Origin: Mesostigma viride
Lineage: Eukaryota > Streptophyta > Mesostigmatophyceae > Mesostigmatales > Mesostigmataceae
NCBI GenBank assembly: GCA_009746045.1
Contig: RPFO01000065.1
Coordinates: 4,348,785-4,412,784 of the forward strand
Direction of reading: 5' to 3'
DNA length: 64,000 nucleotides
Shown here: one piece after another, positions 22,015-32,960 of the stretch
How the letters are laid out: each line of letters begins with the position of its first letter
How positions within the stretch are numbered: position 1 is the stretch's first letter
The notes under the pieces: generated by a model
What the model was told of the DNA's origin: nothing
What the model saw: only the letters and a program-made list of their open reading frames with translations
Database searches by the model: none
Translations under genes and position numbers: made by a program

Positions 22015-24118
22015 TCAATGCTTGGCTTTCCCCTTTTTCATGGGGTGCGCCTTGTACCCGCCATGCTTCTGGTACAGTGGCGGCTTCTTGGGTTTCTGCC
22101 TCTTCTTCTCCTGCTTCTTCTTACTGCCCGCTGCCGCTGCCGCACCGCCCTTTTGCCCTCCCGGCCCCTTTTTCGTGCCCACATTGGCGCCATATTTCGC
22201 CAGCTGCTCCTCCAGGTGTGCCACCAGCTCGTCGTCAGGGTCCCTCTCCTCCCGCTCCTCCAGCCCTGACGTGACCACGCACACGGAGCTGCCCGTTGTG
22301 GTCGTGTACGTGACGGTCGCCGGCTCGCCTGGACCATGCGGCCCGATGCCGCCCACATGAGGAGCATAAGTACGAGGCAGGCGGAAGTTAAATTTTTACG
22401 ACTAGGTATGGATGGACAAACCCATGGTAGGAATGACAAAGGAGATCGGCGGGACCGACCACATTAGCGCAGGCCGGTAGCCATGCTCATGGCAAAAAAG
22501 ACCATGTTGTATCCTGCATGCCCCATCCTGCATGCCCCATCCTGCTTGCCCCAGCCTGCATGCCCCATCCTGCTTGCCCCAGCCTGCTTGCCCCACCCTG
22601 CTTGCCCCAGCCTGCTTGCCCCATCCTGCATGCCCCATCCTGCATGCGCCACCCTGCTTGCCCCACTGTGCTTGCCCCATCCTGCTTGCCCCATCATGCT
22701 TGCCTTACCCTCCTTATCGAGCTCCCCCTCATCCTCGTCGTCGTCGCCCTCGCCCTCGGCAGTCGCGTCCTCCCCCAGGTTCTCACTCCCCTTTGCAAGG
22801 GCCTCTTTGAGGGCCTCGCGCCGCTAGTAAACGGAAGCAGAGAGAACGGAACAGAATAAGAGGCGCAAGCAGGGCAGGGTTTAGGGGGAGGGGGGGGGTG
22901 CGTGAGGGCGGGGGTTGCGGGGTGGGTGGGGGTGGGCCGGGGGCGCAGCAAAAGAAAAGAGGACACAACAGACAAAAGCATCCTGGCTAGCCAACAGTGG
23001 GCGGAACAGCTGTCTGGCCTGCTTGTAACTGTCGGGCACCGTAAGCCGACCTCCTGGCTGTACCCACGTCTTATACAACAGGTGCATGGTGAGACAAAGG
23101 CGTGGCATTCAAGAACAACCAACGAGTGCAACGGCTGCCAGGTGGCGCTGGCTCGATGGGAACGCCTGGTGCCCGCCAAGCGAGACAGATACCGGATAAA
23201 GGGACACCACACTAGTGCTTCACACAGCAACCCCTACACGGTGCCTAGAGGAACACGGTACGCGGGGCAGGCTGTCATCGCGTGCGAGATTGACGCATGC
23301 CATGAAAGGCAACTCGCTTCTTCTGCAAGACAAGAAGCTTGTTCCATGGAAATCACGTGTTCCATTCGGGCAAACGTTTAGCTGGGATCTTTGGGGCATC
23401 TGCCCTCTCTAGTCCCAACGACCAGCTTCCTAGCTTTTAGGTGGTTCCTAGCAGCACACCTTCCCACTTTGACAGCCATTCAGACCACTTGATTTGCCTA
23501 ACGTGGCGCATTACCGCCATGTTCCATGTGATATACTTCGGGGTGCAGTATGGCAGAGCTGCAACCAAGTGACAGGAAGCCTTATGGGCTGTATGACATG
23601 ATGCCTGGTGACGCTAGTGGCGGCAAAGTGCCCTAAAAAACGACCGAGCAACGAAAGGACTCAGCCAAGGGTATTCTAAGTGCATGTCAAATCCGTATCA
23701 ATGATAAGATGCTTTACAATTGAGAAGTACCTCAGCCAAGGGCAGTACACTGACGGCGATGTTTGCCACATCATCCTGTTAGCGTGGCATACCTCTTTTC
23801 TTTCTTGGAGCCTTATGCGCCTTTTCTTCTCTTTTTGCTGATTTTCAGCAAATTTACGCCGCAGTTGTTTCCTCTTGTGAAAGCCATTCACGAATTCCCT
23901 GTAGCATGCCAACCGGGAAATCGGATATCAGTGCGAGCTTAGTGTACACCCGACCTGTTGCTGAATTCCGTAGGCGCGAAGGCGACTGCCAAATAAACTA
24001 CTTACTTTCTGTCTTTCTCGTCGAAAGTAATTACGCAGCCTTTGTTCCGGCGTGCGCGCTTTGCAATGTGATGTTCTGACGGCTCCTCCCAGTTCCCAAA
24101 GTCATTGCCTTTATTCAT
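22015..24118 (-). CDS. NOL12: Nucleolar protein 12 / RRP17 family, pre-60S rRNA processing
   Basis: Four minus-strand exons join in frame: 24118-24006, 23898-23793, 22823-22709 and 22328-22015 (648 bases, 215 residues; human NOL12 has 213). The family signature is split across the first intron: VITFDEKDRK, then EFVNGFHKRK, then a basic helix ending RRIRLQERKE. Exon 3 is acidic (EGEGDDDEDEGELDKE). Exon 4 carries the VTVTT-like strand (ATVTYTTTTGSSVCVV), followed by a Lys-rich C-terminus suited to nucleolar localisation. Yeast Rrp17 is a 5'-3' exonuclease that trims pre-60S rRNA ends; NOL12 is its metazoan relative. The start codon gives MNKGNDFGNWEEP. All splice sites are GT-AG and phases match. 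The gene is divergent from TIM10, and its intron 3 holds a minisatellite that begins at the donor. Confidence 0.92.
22507..22706. repeat. 14-base minisatellite in NOL12 intron 3
   Basis: About 14 copies of a 14-base unit close to TCCTGCTTGCCCCA, with CATGCCCCA variants. On the gene strand the array starts within a few bases of the exon 3 donor at 22708. Confidence 0.9.
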
Positions 24119-24839
24119 CGCTAAAGGTGGCAGCGGAAGCAGAAATAACTGTTTATTTTGCTAATGCCAAGAAACCACACAATTGAGCGCTACTATTGCC
24201 TGCTAGCCTTGAATTCGGTACTGTGAACATGCATGCCCTCTAAATTGATCGCTTTGTGGCCACGGCGGATTTCCCATTGCGGCAGGCATCTTAGCTCGGG
24301 CACCATCCACGCCTTCCCTTCGAAAAATTACGGGTTTCAGCTCAAAACGTCTGGTATTTTTCTCATTAACATGCTCGCAGATCTTCGTCCGCCCTTGAGT
24401 CGGGAAATTACAGCGGCTGGGCAGCCATGACAACTCCGATAACCGCGATTGTTGCTGTGAATAATCCAGATGTGGCTTCTGACATTCGCCACATCACCGG
24501 CCCGACGGCGCGTCAGGCCCGGACGGCGCGGCCGGACGCGGGCGCTGGCCGCGCACGGTCGCCCCTCTGGGCCTCCACGCTGTGCTGTGCGAGTGCGTTG
24601 TGACTTCTGCCACCATGGCAGACTGCGTCACGTTGCAGCGGTTGAGAGCGTTTGCAGACAGTTGTTCACGTGCAAGCGGACAGCGGGCACGTTGTAAACT
24701 CGCTAGCTTTCTGCGTCTGGCATCACGTTACCGTAAACTCTGTAGAGTTCCGAAGCCCCGCCTACCCGCCCGACGTGGAAGGTGCAGACACTAACAGCAT
24801 AAACGTCGGCGGGTGCTTGGTTGCTTCTTACGAGCCAAA
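24119..24839. promoter_or_regulatory. Shared 5' region of divergent NOL12 and TIM10
   Basis: These 721 bases separate the two start codons and must hold both 5' UTRs and promoters. A strongly GC-rich, CpG-dense core lies at about 24490-24570. I see no clear TATA box facing either gene. Confidence 0.6.
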
Positions 24840-27576
24840 ATGTCTCAAGTCCCTGATAAGGAGCAGGTGCTGCAGCAAGCCTCTGATTGGTGCTTGTCTT
24901 TCACTAGGCCTCGTACTTGCGCACGTTCTTATCCTGCAAAGCTGGTGGAATGATTTTTATGAATGCATGTTTTTTTCTGACCTGGAGTACTCGCCACTGT
25001 TCGTCGACATCTCACAGGCACTTGCCATGGCCAAGCAGGAAATGGAATATCGAGTCGATCTCTATAACAGGTAAATTGGCAGCTGCATATTTGGATCATC
25101 ACCTGGGCCTCGTGGGTCCGTATTTGGTCTTGGGCAAGTGGCATTTTTAGTTAATCAGGAAAACACGGTTGCAACTGAATTCCTCAGGAGCAGTATTTAT
25201 CTGGTGCACCTAGTGTCAGTTTATCATCGAGAACGGATATCCGGGTAGCCCCAGGGCCTTCCTCGCCTGCATGATCCTAACCCTTGTGCTGGTACCTCCT
25301 CCCTCACGATGGCACGGGCATCAAGCCTCTTCTTCACGTGGCCTTACCTGCAAAGTAGCATCTTGATGGCAGTAGCAATGTCACGATGGCGGTACCACCC
25401 ACACGTCATGTGCCTCCATCCTAGCTCAGCTTTCACGCCCTTCCTTACCTGATCTGCACCCGCACCACCCACATGTACCCTGTGCTCTGCCCCCCCCCCC
25501 ACGCCAGCCACACTCATACCCAAAACAAACCCCTGCCATAGCGACATACATCCCAGAAAAGCAGAATCCATTGCCTGCAGGGTAGCCTTGTGAAGGGATA
25601 GTCATTACGGGCTATATTTCAACATGTGCTCTCGACCCCACAACCACCCAGAACCTGTTGCACCAGCATGTCCACGCTCACCCTTGGCGTGAGTAGGAGA
25701 AGGACTTTTGCCACCGCACTTGCCTTGTTCACGGGTAACCTGGCCGTTGGCCCTACTGCTTCTTGTTCACGGGTAGCCTGGCCGTTGGCCCTATTGCTTC
25801 TTGTTCACGGGTAACCTGGCCGTTGGCCCTATTGCTTCTTGTTCACGGGTAGCCTGCGCCTTGGCCAGACTGCTGTGCATGGCAACTACGTAGACCCCCC
25901 ACCCTCTAGGAAGGAAGATATTCCTGTCTTGGCTGTAGAATTTGTTGGGTGTTGTCTGTGGAGCTTCACCGAAGTTGATTGCAGGACCGCTCCCATGTTG
26001 TCTGTAGGTCAAACACTCTTGTGTTGTCTCGTTCCTTGAACTGTATCTGCTCCCTTGTCGAAATGCTGAACATTTATGTGCTGCATCACCCTGTGCAGGA
26101 TGGCATCCCAGTGCTTTGAGAAGTGCATCGAACGGAAGTAAGTCATCCACAAGGACGTCCCCTTGTAGGCTGGGGTTGTCTATTTATAATGATTTGAGGA
26201 ATGCATAGGATTCAAGAAGGTCACCCATGAGGATCGCCGTATGCCGGAGATGTGTTCATGAAAAATAATGGCAACATGAATGAAGATTGAAATAGGGACT
26301 AGGCGATAGCAAGTACAGACACCTAGCCAGGATGTTAGACACTCACAGCAGAGTGACCCAGCCACCCATGCACCCGCCCGCCCGCTGCCCGCCCGCCCGC
26401 CCGCCGGCCCGCCGCCCGCCCGCCGCCCGCCCGCCCGCCGCCCGCCGCCCGCCCGCCCGCCGCCCGCCCGCCCGCCCGCCCGCCGCCCGCCCGCCCGCCC
26501 GCCCGCCCGCCGCCCGCCCGCCCGCCCGCCGCCCGCCCGCCTGCCCGCCGCGCGCCCGCCCGCCTGCCCGCCGCCCGCCCGCCCGCCCGCCCGCCCGCCC
26601 AACCTCGCCCGCCCACCCTCGCCTGCCCGCCCGCCCGCCCACTCATGGACATCTCTCGGATTCCTCCCGCTTCCCTCCCCTCCAACTCTCCCTCCCCTCC
26701 AACTCTCCCTTCCTTCCCGTCCCACTCTTCCTCCCCTCCCGCTCTCCCTCCCCTCCCACTCTCTCTCCCCTCCCACTCTCCCTCCTCCCCTTGTGCTGCA
26801 GGTACCGCGACGGCGAGCTGAATGTGGGGGAGAACAGCTGCATTGATCGCTGCGTGTCCAAGTACTGGCAGGTAGGAATGAAAGAAAACATAGGGTATAA
26901 TTTCATGCCGGTGGGGTCGCCTGCGTGTCCAAGTACTGGCAGGTACTTTTGGTGCACGCTGGTGGGGTTTGTCTGTTAGGAGTCTTCAAATGGGATAGAT
27001 GTTGCCATAAATGGTCAATGTCGTGAAGAATGAATGCAGTGTGACCGTGTTGCTCGCGCTGACATGGTTTGGAATCATCTGGAAGAGATGAGAATGGCGC
27101 CTCTACGGCCATTAGCACCATTACAACTGCCTGCCCACGGCACATGTACCTGTGTCATCATACGGGGATAGGTGCTACTGTGTGCTAATGCCGGGGTTCC
27201 GCACTGGTGCGTGGAATCAGGCGGTGATTTCCTCACCCCTTTTCTTGTCACGGGTCTTCTCCCCTTTGGTGACTATCCCCCATTGGGAAGCTGTGTCATG
27301 TTGGTCGGTAGCCGCATCGAAGGGGTTGTGGTGAATCCCAAACATTCGCTGGCTGACTGGGCACTTTTCTACTAGCTCTGCTGCTCGTGTTGATTTGCGT
27401 GATTATACCTTTTTTTAGTTTTACTGGACGCCATGCATGTTTGGTGTTCTGTATTGTTTTCTAAGTACAAGCAGCACGGTTACACGTTTGTGAATGGGTT
27501 GGTGGATGCTTTGCTGTTGCCCGGCGCGCAGGTGACCAGCATCGTCGGGCAGATGCTGGGCGGTGCCCCCAAGTAA
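24840..27576 (+). CDS. TIM10: TIM10, small TIM chaperone of the mitochondrial intermembrane space
   Basis: Five exons join in frame: 24840-24866, 25018-25070, 26099-26137, 26802-26871 and 27532-27576, for 234 bases and 77 residues. The product has the twin CX3C motif, C32-X3-C36 and C53-X3-C57 with 16 residues between. It also has stretches typical of plant TIM10: EMEYRVDLYN, GENSCIDRCVSKYWQ, and a short tail VTSIVGQMLGGAPK. Family members form a TIM9-TIM10 hexamer that escorts hydrophobic precursors to the inner membrane; the cysteines are oxidised by MIA40. There is no presequence, as expected. Exons 3 and 4 both have copies of their ends in the following introns. The gene spans 2.7 kb for a 77-residue protein because of repeat-filled introns. 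Confidence 0.95.
25722..25866. repeat. 44-base minisatellite in TIM10 intron 2
   Basis: About 3.3 copies of a 44-base unit containing TTGTTCACGGGTAACCTGG and CCGTTGGCCCTATTGCT, alternating GTAACC and GTAGCC. Confidence 0.9.
26367..26795. repeat. (CCCG)n-like tract and CCCTCC tract in TIM10 intron 3
   Basis: Positions 26367-26640 are almost only CCCG and CCG units. Positions 26645-26795 are pyrimidine-rich repeats of CTCTCCCTCCCCTCC type running up to the exon 4 acceptor, where they may act as a long polypyrimidine tract. Confidence 0.9.
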
Positions 27577-27746
27577 CACCCTGCAGGGCGCCTGGTCACA
27601 TAGGCACACATGAGGCCGCAGTTTCCTGTCGCGAATGCCGCAAGTGGGCGCAGCATGTGTGCATGGTGATGGCAGCGATGCTGCTCCTGTTCCTGCAATC
27701 CAGGGGAAGCCTTGACGTGAACCTCCCGCGAATAGCCATTTTGCTC

Positions 27747-27751
27747 TGTAA
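27747..27751 (+). terminator. TGTAA polyadenylation signal candidate for TIM10
   Basis: A TGTAA pentamer, the usual signal in chlorophyte algae, lies 171 bases after the TIM10 stop. A 5-base match alone is weak evidence. Confidence 0.3.
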
Positions 27752-29149
27752 CAAAGTGGACAGTCCTGCCTGACTACGCAGTCAAGGCCTGAGCTGGCAA
27801 CGCACCTGCTCTAGACACAGGCACATGGCCCAACGAGGGACTTCAATTCAATTTGAGTTCTTTGACGCAGCAGGGGCGAGGGATCAGGGATGAATGACCA
27901 CTGCGGTGGATCCCTAGCGCAGCTTGGGGTGAGAGGCCAATACATGGCTGTTTTGTTGCATGTGACTTGCATGGAATATGAGGCAGCAGTATTGGTGCAG
28001 AACACTCAGCATCGTCAATCAGACAGTTTTGTTATGCAAGGGTGGGGGGCGCTGGGCCTGCAGAGGCGCTGCTGGGCTGTAGCCTTCCCTGCTTGGCCTT
28101 GGCATTTCGCTGGCAACGCACTTGATCTGCTTACAATGGGTGCGAAGGAGAAACTTTGGTTGTGACATCAGGCTTGTCTGAGATGCTCTGCACGCCATGA
28201 GCCTACCAAGTATCCTTGGTAAGCCAGTCGACTGGTGTTCATCACAGATCTCAGGCTGAATGGCCACGTGCTTTTTGCTCGTTTTAAACTAGATCAAGGT
28301 ATGTTGTGGAGGCTCAAATTATGCCGTACTCATGGTATCAATGGAGAGCATTTTGTGGACATATAAGTCGAACAAGGCCTCACATTGCCATCTCCATTCA
28401 TGGTAGTAGTTGGCGCAAGTTTAGTATCCATCATCGATCCCGAACGACTCGAAAACGCGCATAAGATAACGGCAGGCTCAAGCTACCATGGTCGGATTCT
28501 CGATCCAGTTTTCTGGCCTGTGCTAGCTGGCCGTTTGTCTCACTGATTGATGCAAGTCGGATTTCTATTGTAAACGTGCGTGCATGTAGCTTTCTCGAGT
28601 GCATGTCGGACGGGCGATGATCCGGCCGTATTAGTCATGTGTCCGTGAGCTAGATCATCCGCACCGGCTAGCGAGGATACATTATAGCGATGGCGGGTCG
28701 TTCGGTGCTGCCATGGATACGGTAGCCAAGGATGCTTGCGCAATATAGACATCTAGTGTGGGAAACACTTACGGAGACGTTGTAGCGCTGAAGCAGTTCA
28801 ACATCAGGGGTTTGTGGCATTACCTCCGGATACCAACAGTTCCAATGCAAGTCGACTCAACAAGATCCCATATCGGGCCAAGGGCACCGGGTACTCTTTT
28901 GTGTTGTTAATGTTCGTGTCGTAGCGCACCCTAGCCAGGATTGGCGTATGAGTGCCGAACGACCAAACCTCAAGGTCGCAGCTCATATAATATCTTTCAC
29001 ACGATCTGCACTTTCACTCGTGACTGGCGACGCAATCGACGCTTCAAATGACACGGGTTCACAAAAGCTGAATGGCCAGGTCATATAGTGATGCAGGAGA
29101 TAGTTGCACGCAAACGCGGCACATTACCATTTTTTGTCTCACTTCATTA
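27752..29149. other. Intergenic stretch without recognised genes
   Basis: No supported gene. A segment at about 28465-28530 (AACGGCAGGCTCAAGCTACC and flanks) matches 33003-33070, so it belongs to an unclassified dispersed repeat. Confidence 0.5.
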
Positions 29150-29305
29150 AAATTATAAATTATAACATGACTCCGTTCAGCACTTGGGAGACGATCATGT
29201 ATCACGTATTCCCTTGCTGATGGATGGGGTGAGCGAAGCCGCGAAACCTAACTAAGCCAACTCTAAACTATCGATCGATCTACAAAAATCCTATAGCTAC
29301 TTTAC
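29150..29305 (-). mobile_element. LINE-C 3' end fragment
   Basis: On the minus strand this is the LINE-C 3' UTR, with GCTTAGTTAGGTTTCGCGGC and a terminal hairpin with an enlarged loop (about 29170-29195), ending AT-rich at 29150. Its 5'-truncated end abuts the next, opposite fragment. Confidence 0.75.
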
Positions 29306-29690
29306 TCAGCGAGCAGTTGTTGGTTGACCTAGTGGTCCCAGCTCAGTTTGAACATCGCATTCACTCCCTCTCTCTTGCTTGGACCGCTCCACTACATGTA
29401 GTGCGGCTATGCAGGACAAGAAGAGGTGGAAGACCATTGTCCAGGCTCATACGCCCGCCCCTGTGGGCAAGCCCCCTACCCCCAAGCGGAAGGGGCGCTT
29501 TGCTGAGTAGAATAGGTAGGATTTTCTACATTAGATAATTAGCTTAGAGTTAGATTAGTTCGGTCTCGCGGCTTTGCCCCCTCCATCCATCCAAGGGAAT
29601 ATGTGCTACATGATCTCTGCTACATGATCTCCCAACGGAGTCATGTTATAATTTAATTTAATTTAATTTATCTTTAATTTTTTTTTTTTA
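29306..29690 (+). mobile_element. LINE-C C-terminal and 3' UTR fragment
   Basis: It encodes LVDLVVPAQFEHRIHSLSL, the conserved C-terminal part also seen at 30650 and 35610. The 3' UTR follows with the hairpin at 29623-29645 and a TTTAA-rich tail. Confidence 0.8.
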
Positions 29691-29729
29691 CTCAGCGAAG
29701 CGCCCCTTTCTCTTAGGGGGGGGGCACGC

Positions 29730-29930
29730 CAGACAGCTCCCCTAGGGCAGCGTGAGGCTGTCTAGATAGATGTTGTAGTTAGAATGCTGTTAGATAGATG
29801 TCGTATAGGTAGCTGCTGTAGATAGATTAGACCGGTAGGACTGTTTGCACCCATCCATCCATCCATCGGGGTTAATGCTCCGTGACTCCCCAACGGGAGC
29901 ACGAGTCTAATTAATTAATTAATTAGGGGG
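29730..29930 (+). mobile_element. LINE-A 3' UTR fragment
   Basis: It matches the end of LINE-A copy 1: TAGATTAGACCGGTAGGA, (CATC)n, GGGGTTAATGCTCCG, hairpin at 29882-29902 and a (TTAA)n tail. No coding part is left. Confidence 0.8.
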
Positions 29931-30060
29931 GGGGGGGCTTGCCGGCCCACATGAGGGGCTGGCATGTGGGCCTGCATGGACAGTGCATGGTCTGCCACCT
30001 CTTCTTGTAATTAAGTATAAGTAAGTAAGTAAGTAAATAAGTGCGTGAGCATGCGCACTG
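29931..30060 (-). mobile_element. LINE-C scrap with a LINE-B tail remnant
   Basis: Positions 29931-30005 match the minus-strand LINE-C region at 31285-31420 (CTTGCC through CACCTCTTCTTGT). Then comes a short (TAAG)n at 30012-30042 and a TGCGTGAGCATGCGC word like the LINE-B 3' end, suggesting a tiny LINE-B insertion. Confidence 0.5.
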
Positions 30061-30965
30061 AAGGTGCCCATGCCACTAAGTACCCGACGAGGTACTTTTC
30101 TACGCGGATACTTCACCTTCCGTTCCGCGACCGCTTCAAGCTGTTGGGGAGCTGGCTTCCTGACACCGCCGACGATGTGGACTCCCGCATCGGCCTTGCC
30201 TGGGCCAAGCTCCGTTCGCTCACACCCTACTGGCGCTCGAAGGGCCTGGACGGGCACCGCAAGCGCGCATGCTCTTCAAGGTCCTCGTCCTCACGGTGCT
30301 CACGTATGGCGCCGAGGCGTGGACCCTCCCATGCCCAAACTGGCAGCTAGGCTAGACGGCACAGTTTACAGGATGCTCCGACAGGTCTAACGTAGGTTTT
30401 TCCGAGCGTCCGTCATCAGAGTCTTTGTATCATGGCACATGTGCCTCGTGTTTCGGACGAGATTAGGCAGCGTAGGATAGCATTTGTAGGACACCTTGCC
30501 CGCACCAGCCAGGTCGACACCACCCTTGGTCTGGCCGGCCCGGCCCAGCGGCTTGGCCAGCCAGGGCGGCCCCAAGACTTCTGACCTGGCCTGGCCCCGA
30601 GGACATTCCCAAAAGGCCCGGGTAGGAAAACCTGTCACCAACTACGTTCAGATGTTGCTGGACGACCTAGTGGTCCCAGCCCAGTTTGAGCACCGCATCC
30701 ACTCTCTCTCCCGTCTTTGGAGTGCCATGCAGGACAAGACGCGGTGGAAGAAGATTGTCAATTAAGGCGCACACGCCCGACCCTGTGGGCAAGCCACCTC
30801 CCCCCAAGCGGCCGGAGGAGGCGATGATGAGTAGTGTAGTTAGGATTTTGTAGATAGCTTAGAGTTAGGATAGTTCGATCACGCGGCTTCCTCCACCCCA
30901 TCCATCATGAAATGTGTGCTACATGACCTCCCCACGGAGGCATGTTATAATTTAATTTAATTTTT
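30045..30965 (+). mobile_element. LINE-C copy, post-RT region to 3' end
   Basis: Pieces in changing frames give RDRFKLLGSWLPDTADDVDS, LTVLTYGAEAWTLP, LDGTVYRMLRQV, RRIAFVGHLARTSQVDT and LVVPAQFEHRIHSLSRLWSA. The 3' UTR has the hairpin at 30922-30944 and an AATTTAATTT tail. The element is 5'-truncated and dead. Confidence 0.85.
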
Positions 30966-31089
30966 TAATACTGTACTTCACCTGCCCACGTCTGGAGTCG
31001 AGATAGTGCTCAACGTCTCGATCCGCGTCATCCGGACTCTCCAAGACGACTGTACGCTCGGCCATGATGACGGGTGTGGGGGTTAAATG
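30966..31089. other. Short unique segment between two LINE-C copies
   Basis: On the minus strand an ATG at 31062 opens a short frame MAERTVVLESPDDADRDVEH and onward. It may be a captured piece of unrelated DNA or of a LINE ORF1. I do not recognise it. Confidence 0.25.
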
Positions 31090-31690
31090 AATTAAAAACT
31101 AAAAATTAAATTAAATTATAACATGACTCCGTTGGGAGATCATGTGGCACATATTTCCTTGCTGGATGAATGGCCGGTGAGCGGAGCCGCGAAACCTATA
31201 ACTAAGCTAACTCTAAGCTAGTCTAGAAAATCCTGCCTACTCTAGGAAAATCCTAACTACTCAGCAAAGCACCCCTTCCTCCTGCATGAAGGGGGGGGGG
31301 GGCTTGCCCACAGCCTGGGCCCTGGGGCTGGCGCGTGCATGTCAAAGAGACAACCAGCGCAGGCCAGAAATCGCATGTGTTTGGACAATATGGTCTGGCA
31401 CCTCTGCTTGTTCTGCATAGCAGTCCAAGCTTGAGAGAGAGGGAGGAAACGCCGGCGGTGTTCAAACTTCAAGCTGGGACCAAGTGCTAGGTCGGCCAAC
31501 AACTGCTGTGTATAGTTCATGGCGGGTTTATACCAATCTTTCTAGTATAGGAATGTCCTTAAGGGGCCAGACGTCCAGGTCAGGGTATGCCGCTGGGGGC
31601 CGGCCAAACCGAGGGCGATGTCTACCTGACTGTTGCGAGCTCAAGATGTCCCACGAATGCCGGCTATCCTACGCTGCCTAATCTCGTCCG
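31090..31690 (-). mobile_element. LINE-C copy, C-terminal region and 3' UTR
   Basis: Minus-strand reading gives the DEIRQR-like start near 31685, then NYTQQLLADLALGPSLKFEH and WTAMQNKQRCQTIL. The 3' UTR carries the hairpin at 31122-31144 and an AT-rich tail. It is opposite in direction to the copy at 30045-30965. Confidence 0.8.
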
Positions 31691-31849
31691 GTAGTGTCCG
31701 GTGTGGTGGTAGGTTGCATTCTAACCCCCGATATTAAAATTAAAATTAAATTCGAACATATAGTCATTTGGGAGTATTCTCATTACATGTAGCACATAGC
31801 CCCCGATAGCCCAGGACAATACAAAGGCAGGCTCCCTGAGCCTGAGGGG

Positions 31850-31900
31850 TTTTAGGGGCATTAATAACTAATTCTCGTGCTCCCGTTGGGGAGTCACGGC
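31850..31900 (-). mobile_element. LINE-A 3' terminus scrap
   Basis: Only the last bases of LINE-A remain on the minus strand: CGGGGTTAATGCC, the hairpin at 31877-31897 and an AATTAG end. It lies directly against the LINE-D 3' end. Confidence 0.65.
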
Positions 31901-31904
31901 GGCA

Positions 31905-32960
31905 TTAACCCCGCGATTAATTAATTAAACTCGTGCTCCCGTTGGGGAGTCACGGAGCACCGAAGTGCTTTTAATCCCTGTGTGTGCACTACAGGAGAAA
32001 GGGCAGAGACCCCCAGTCTCCTTCATGCCAAAGGCATGCCCCAGCTGCATTCGGGCGCGCTAGCTAAACGGACACGCTAACGATCCGGCAGTCTGTGGGT
32101 GCAATAAGACCCATGTGAGCATATCATAGCAAGGAGCGTGGGCAAGTAATCTGAACATAGCCAGGGCGTAGCATGGCTGTACTAGGACTAGGCTAAGGCC
32201 TGCTATGGCTGGTTGTGTACCGTGCGTTGGTGGCACGTGACTAGGTGTGTTGGCACAGACAGCTAGGCAACATTCTATAGGCATGGCTGCCTTAGCGGCA
32301 GTGACGACAATGGTTACAAGCTAGGGCTATTGCTATTCTAGCCCGCTGGGGGCGTCCACATCTTGCGGTTGATCATCAGGTCCCCGCCGGCCCTCCAGTA
32401 CACCTTGGGCTTCTGGGGGTCCTGCTTATGGCGGAGGTACTCCGGCCACAGGTCGCGTCGCTGCTGTTGCTGAGCGGGGGTGAGGTCGTCATCCAGCGTC
32501 CAGGTGAGGTCGTGCAACCGCTTGCGACGAGAGAGGAACCGCTGCTTATCCTCAGGGGAGGGGAAGGTGAGTAGGACTGGTGGGGGAATTGTCCCGTGAG
32601 TGGGGAAGGCGGTGGCACCCACGCAGTTCTACCTCACCTACCAGGCCCATGAGGGTAAGAAGCTGGTTCTTGAGCTCGTCAGCAAGAGAGGTTGACGTCT
32701 CACCTGGCTTCTGGGGGAAGCGACGTAGCACCACTCGGCACTCGTGGCGAGCGCGGTCGGTGACCTCCCGTTGCTGGGCCTGGCGGTGGTCCTCCAGCTC
32801 CTGGAGCTTTGTGGCGATGGCGTCGGTGGTGGAGGCAGTCGCTGACCGCAGCAGGTCCGCGTAGGAGAGCGGCGGGAGGTCGCCAGCGATGGATCGGCCC
32901 GCGATGGATCGGTGGATGGATGGGTACACGCAATCCTACCGGCCGGCTATCTACAGGCTA
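31905..32960 (-). mobile_element. LINE-D copy 1: ORF1-only non-LTR element
   Basis: The minus-strand coding part (about 32930-32338) gives SYADLLRSATASTTDAIATK, LQELEDHRQAQQREVTDRAR, ECRVVLRRFPQKPGETSTSL, LLTLMGLVGEVELRGCHRLP, and after one frame change LLTFPSPEDKQRFLSRRKRL and LTPAQQQQRRDLWPEYLRHK, with a stop at 32338. This resembles the RRM plus C-terminal domain of L1 ORF1 proteins, which bind element RNA. A roughly 430-base 3' UTR follows at once, with no ORF2, and ends in the LINE-A type hairpin (31933-31953) and a TTAATTAA tail. Confidence 0.72.

Noticed and set aside
26180-26979. Ala/Arg/Gly/Pro-rich frames on both strands
   Set aside because: They come from the CCCG tract in TIM10 intron 3.
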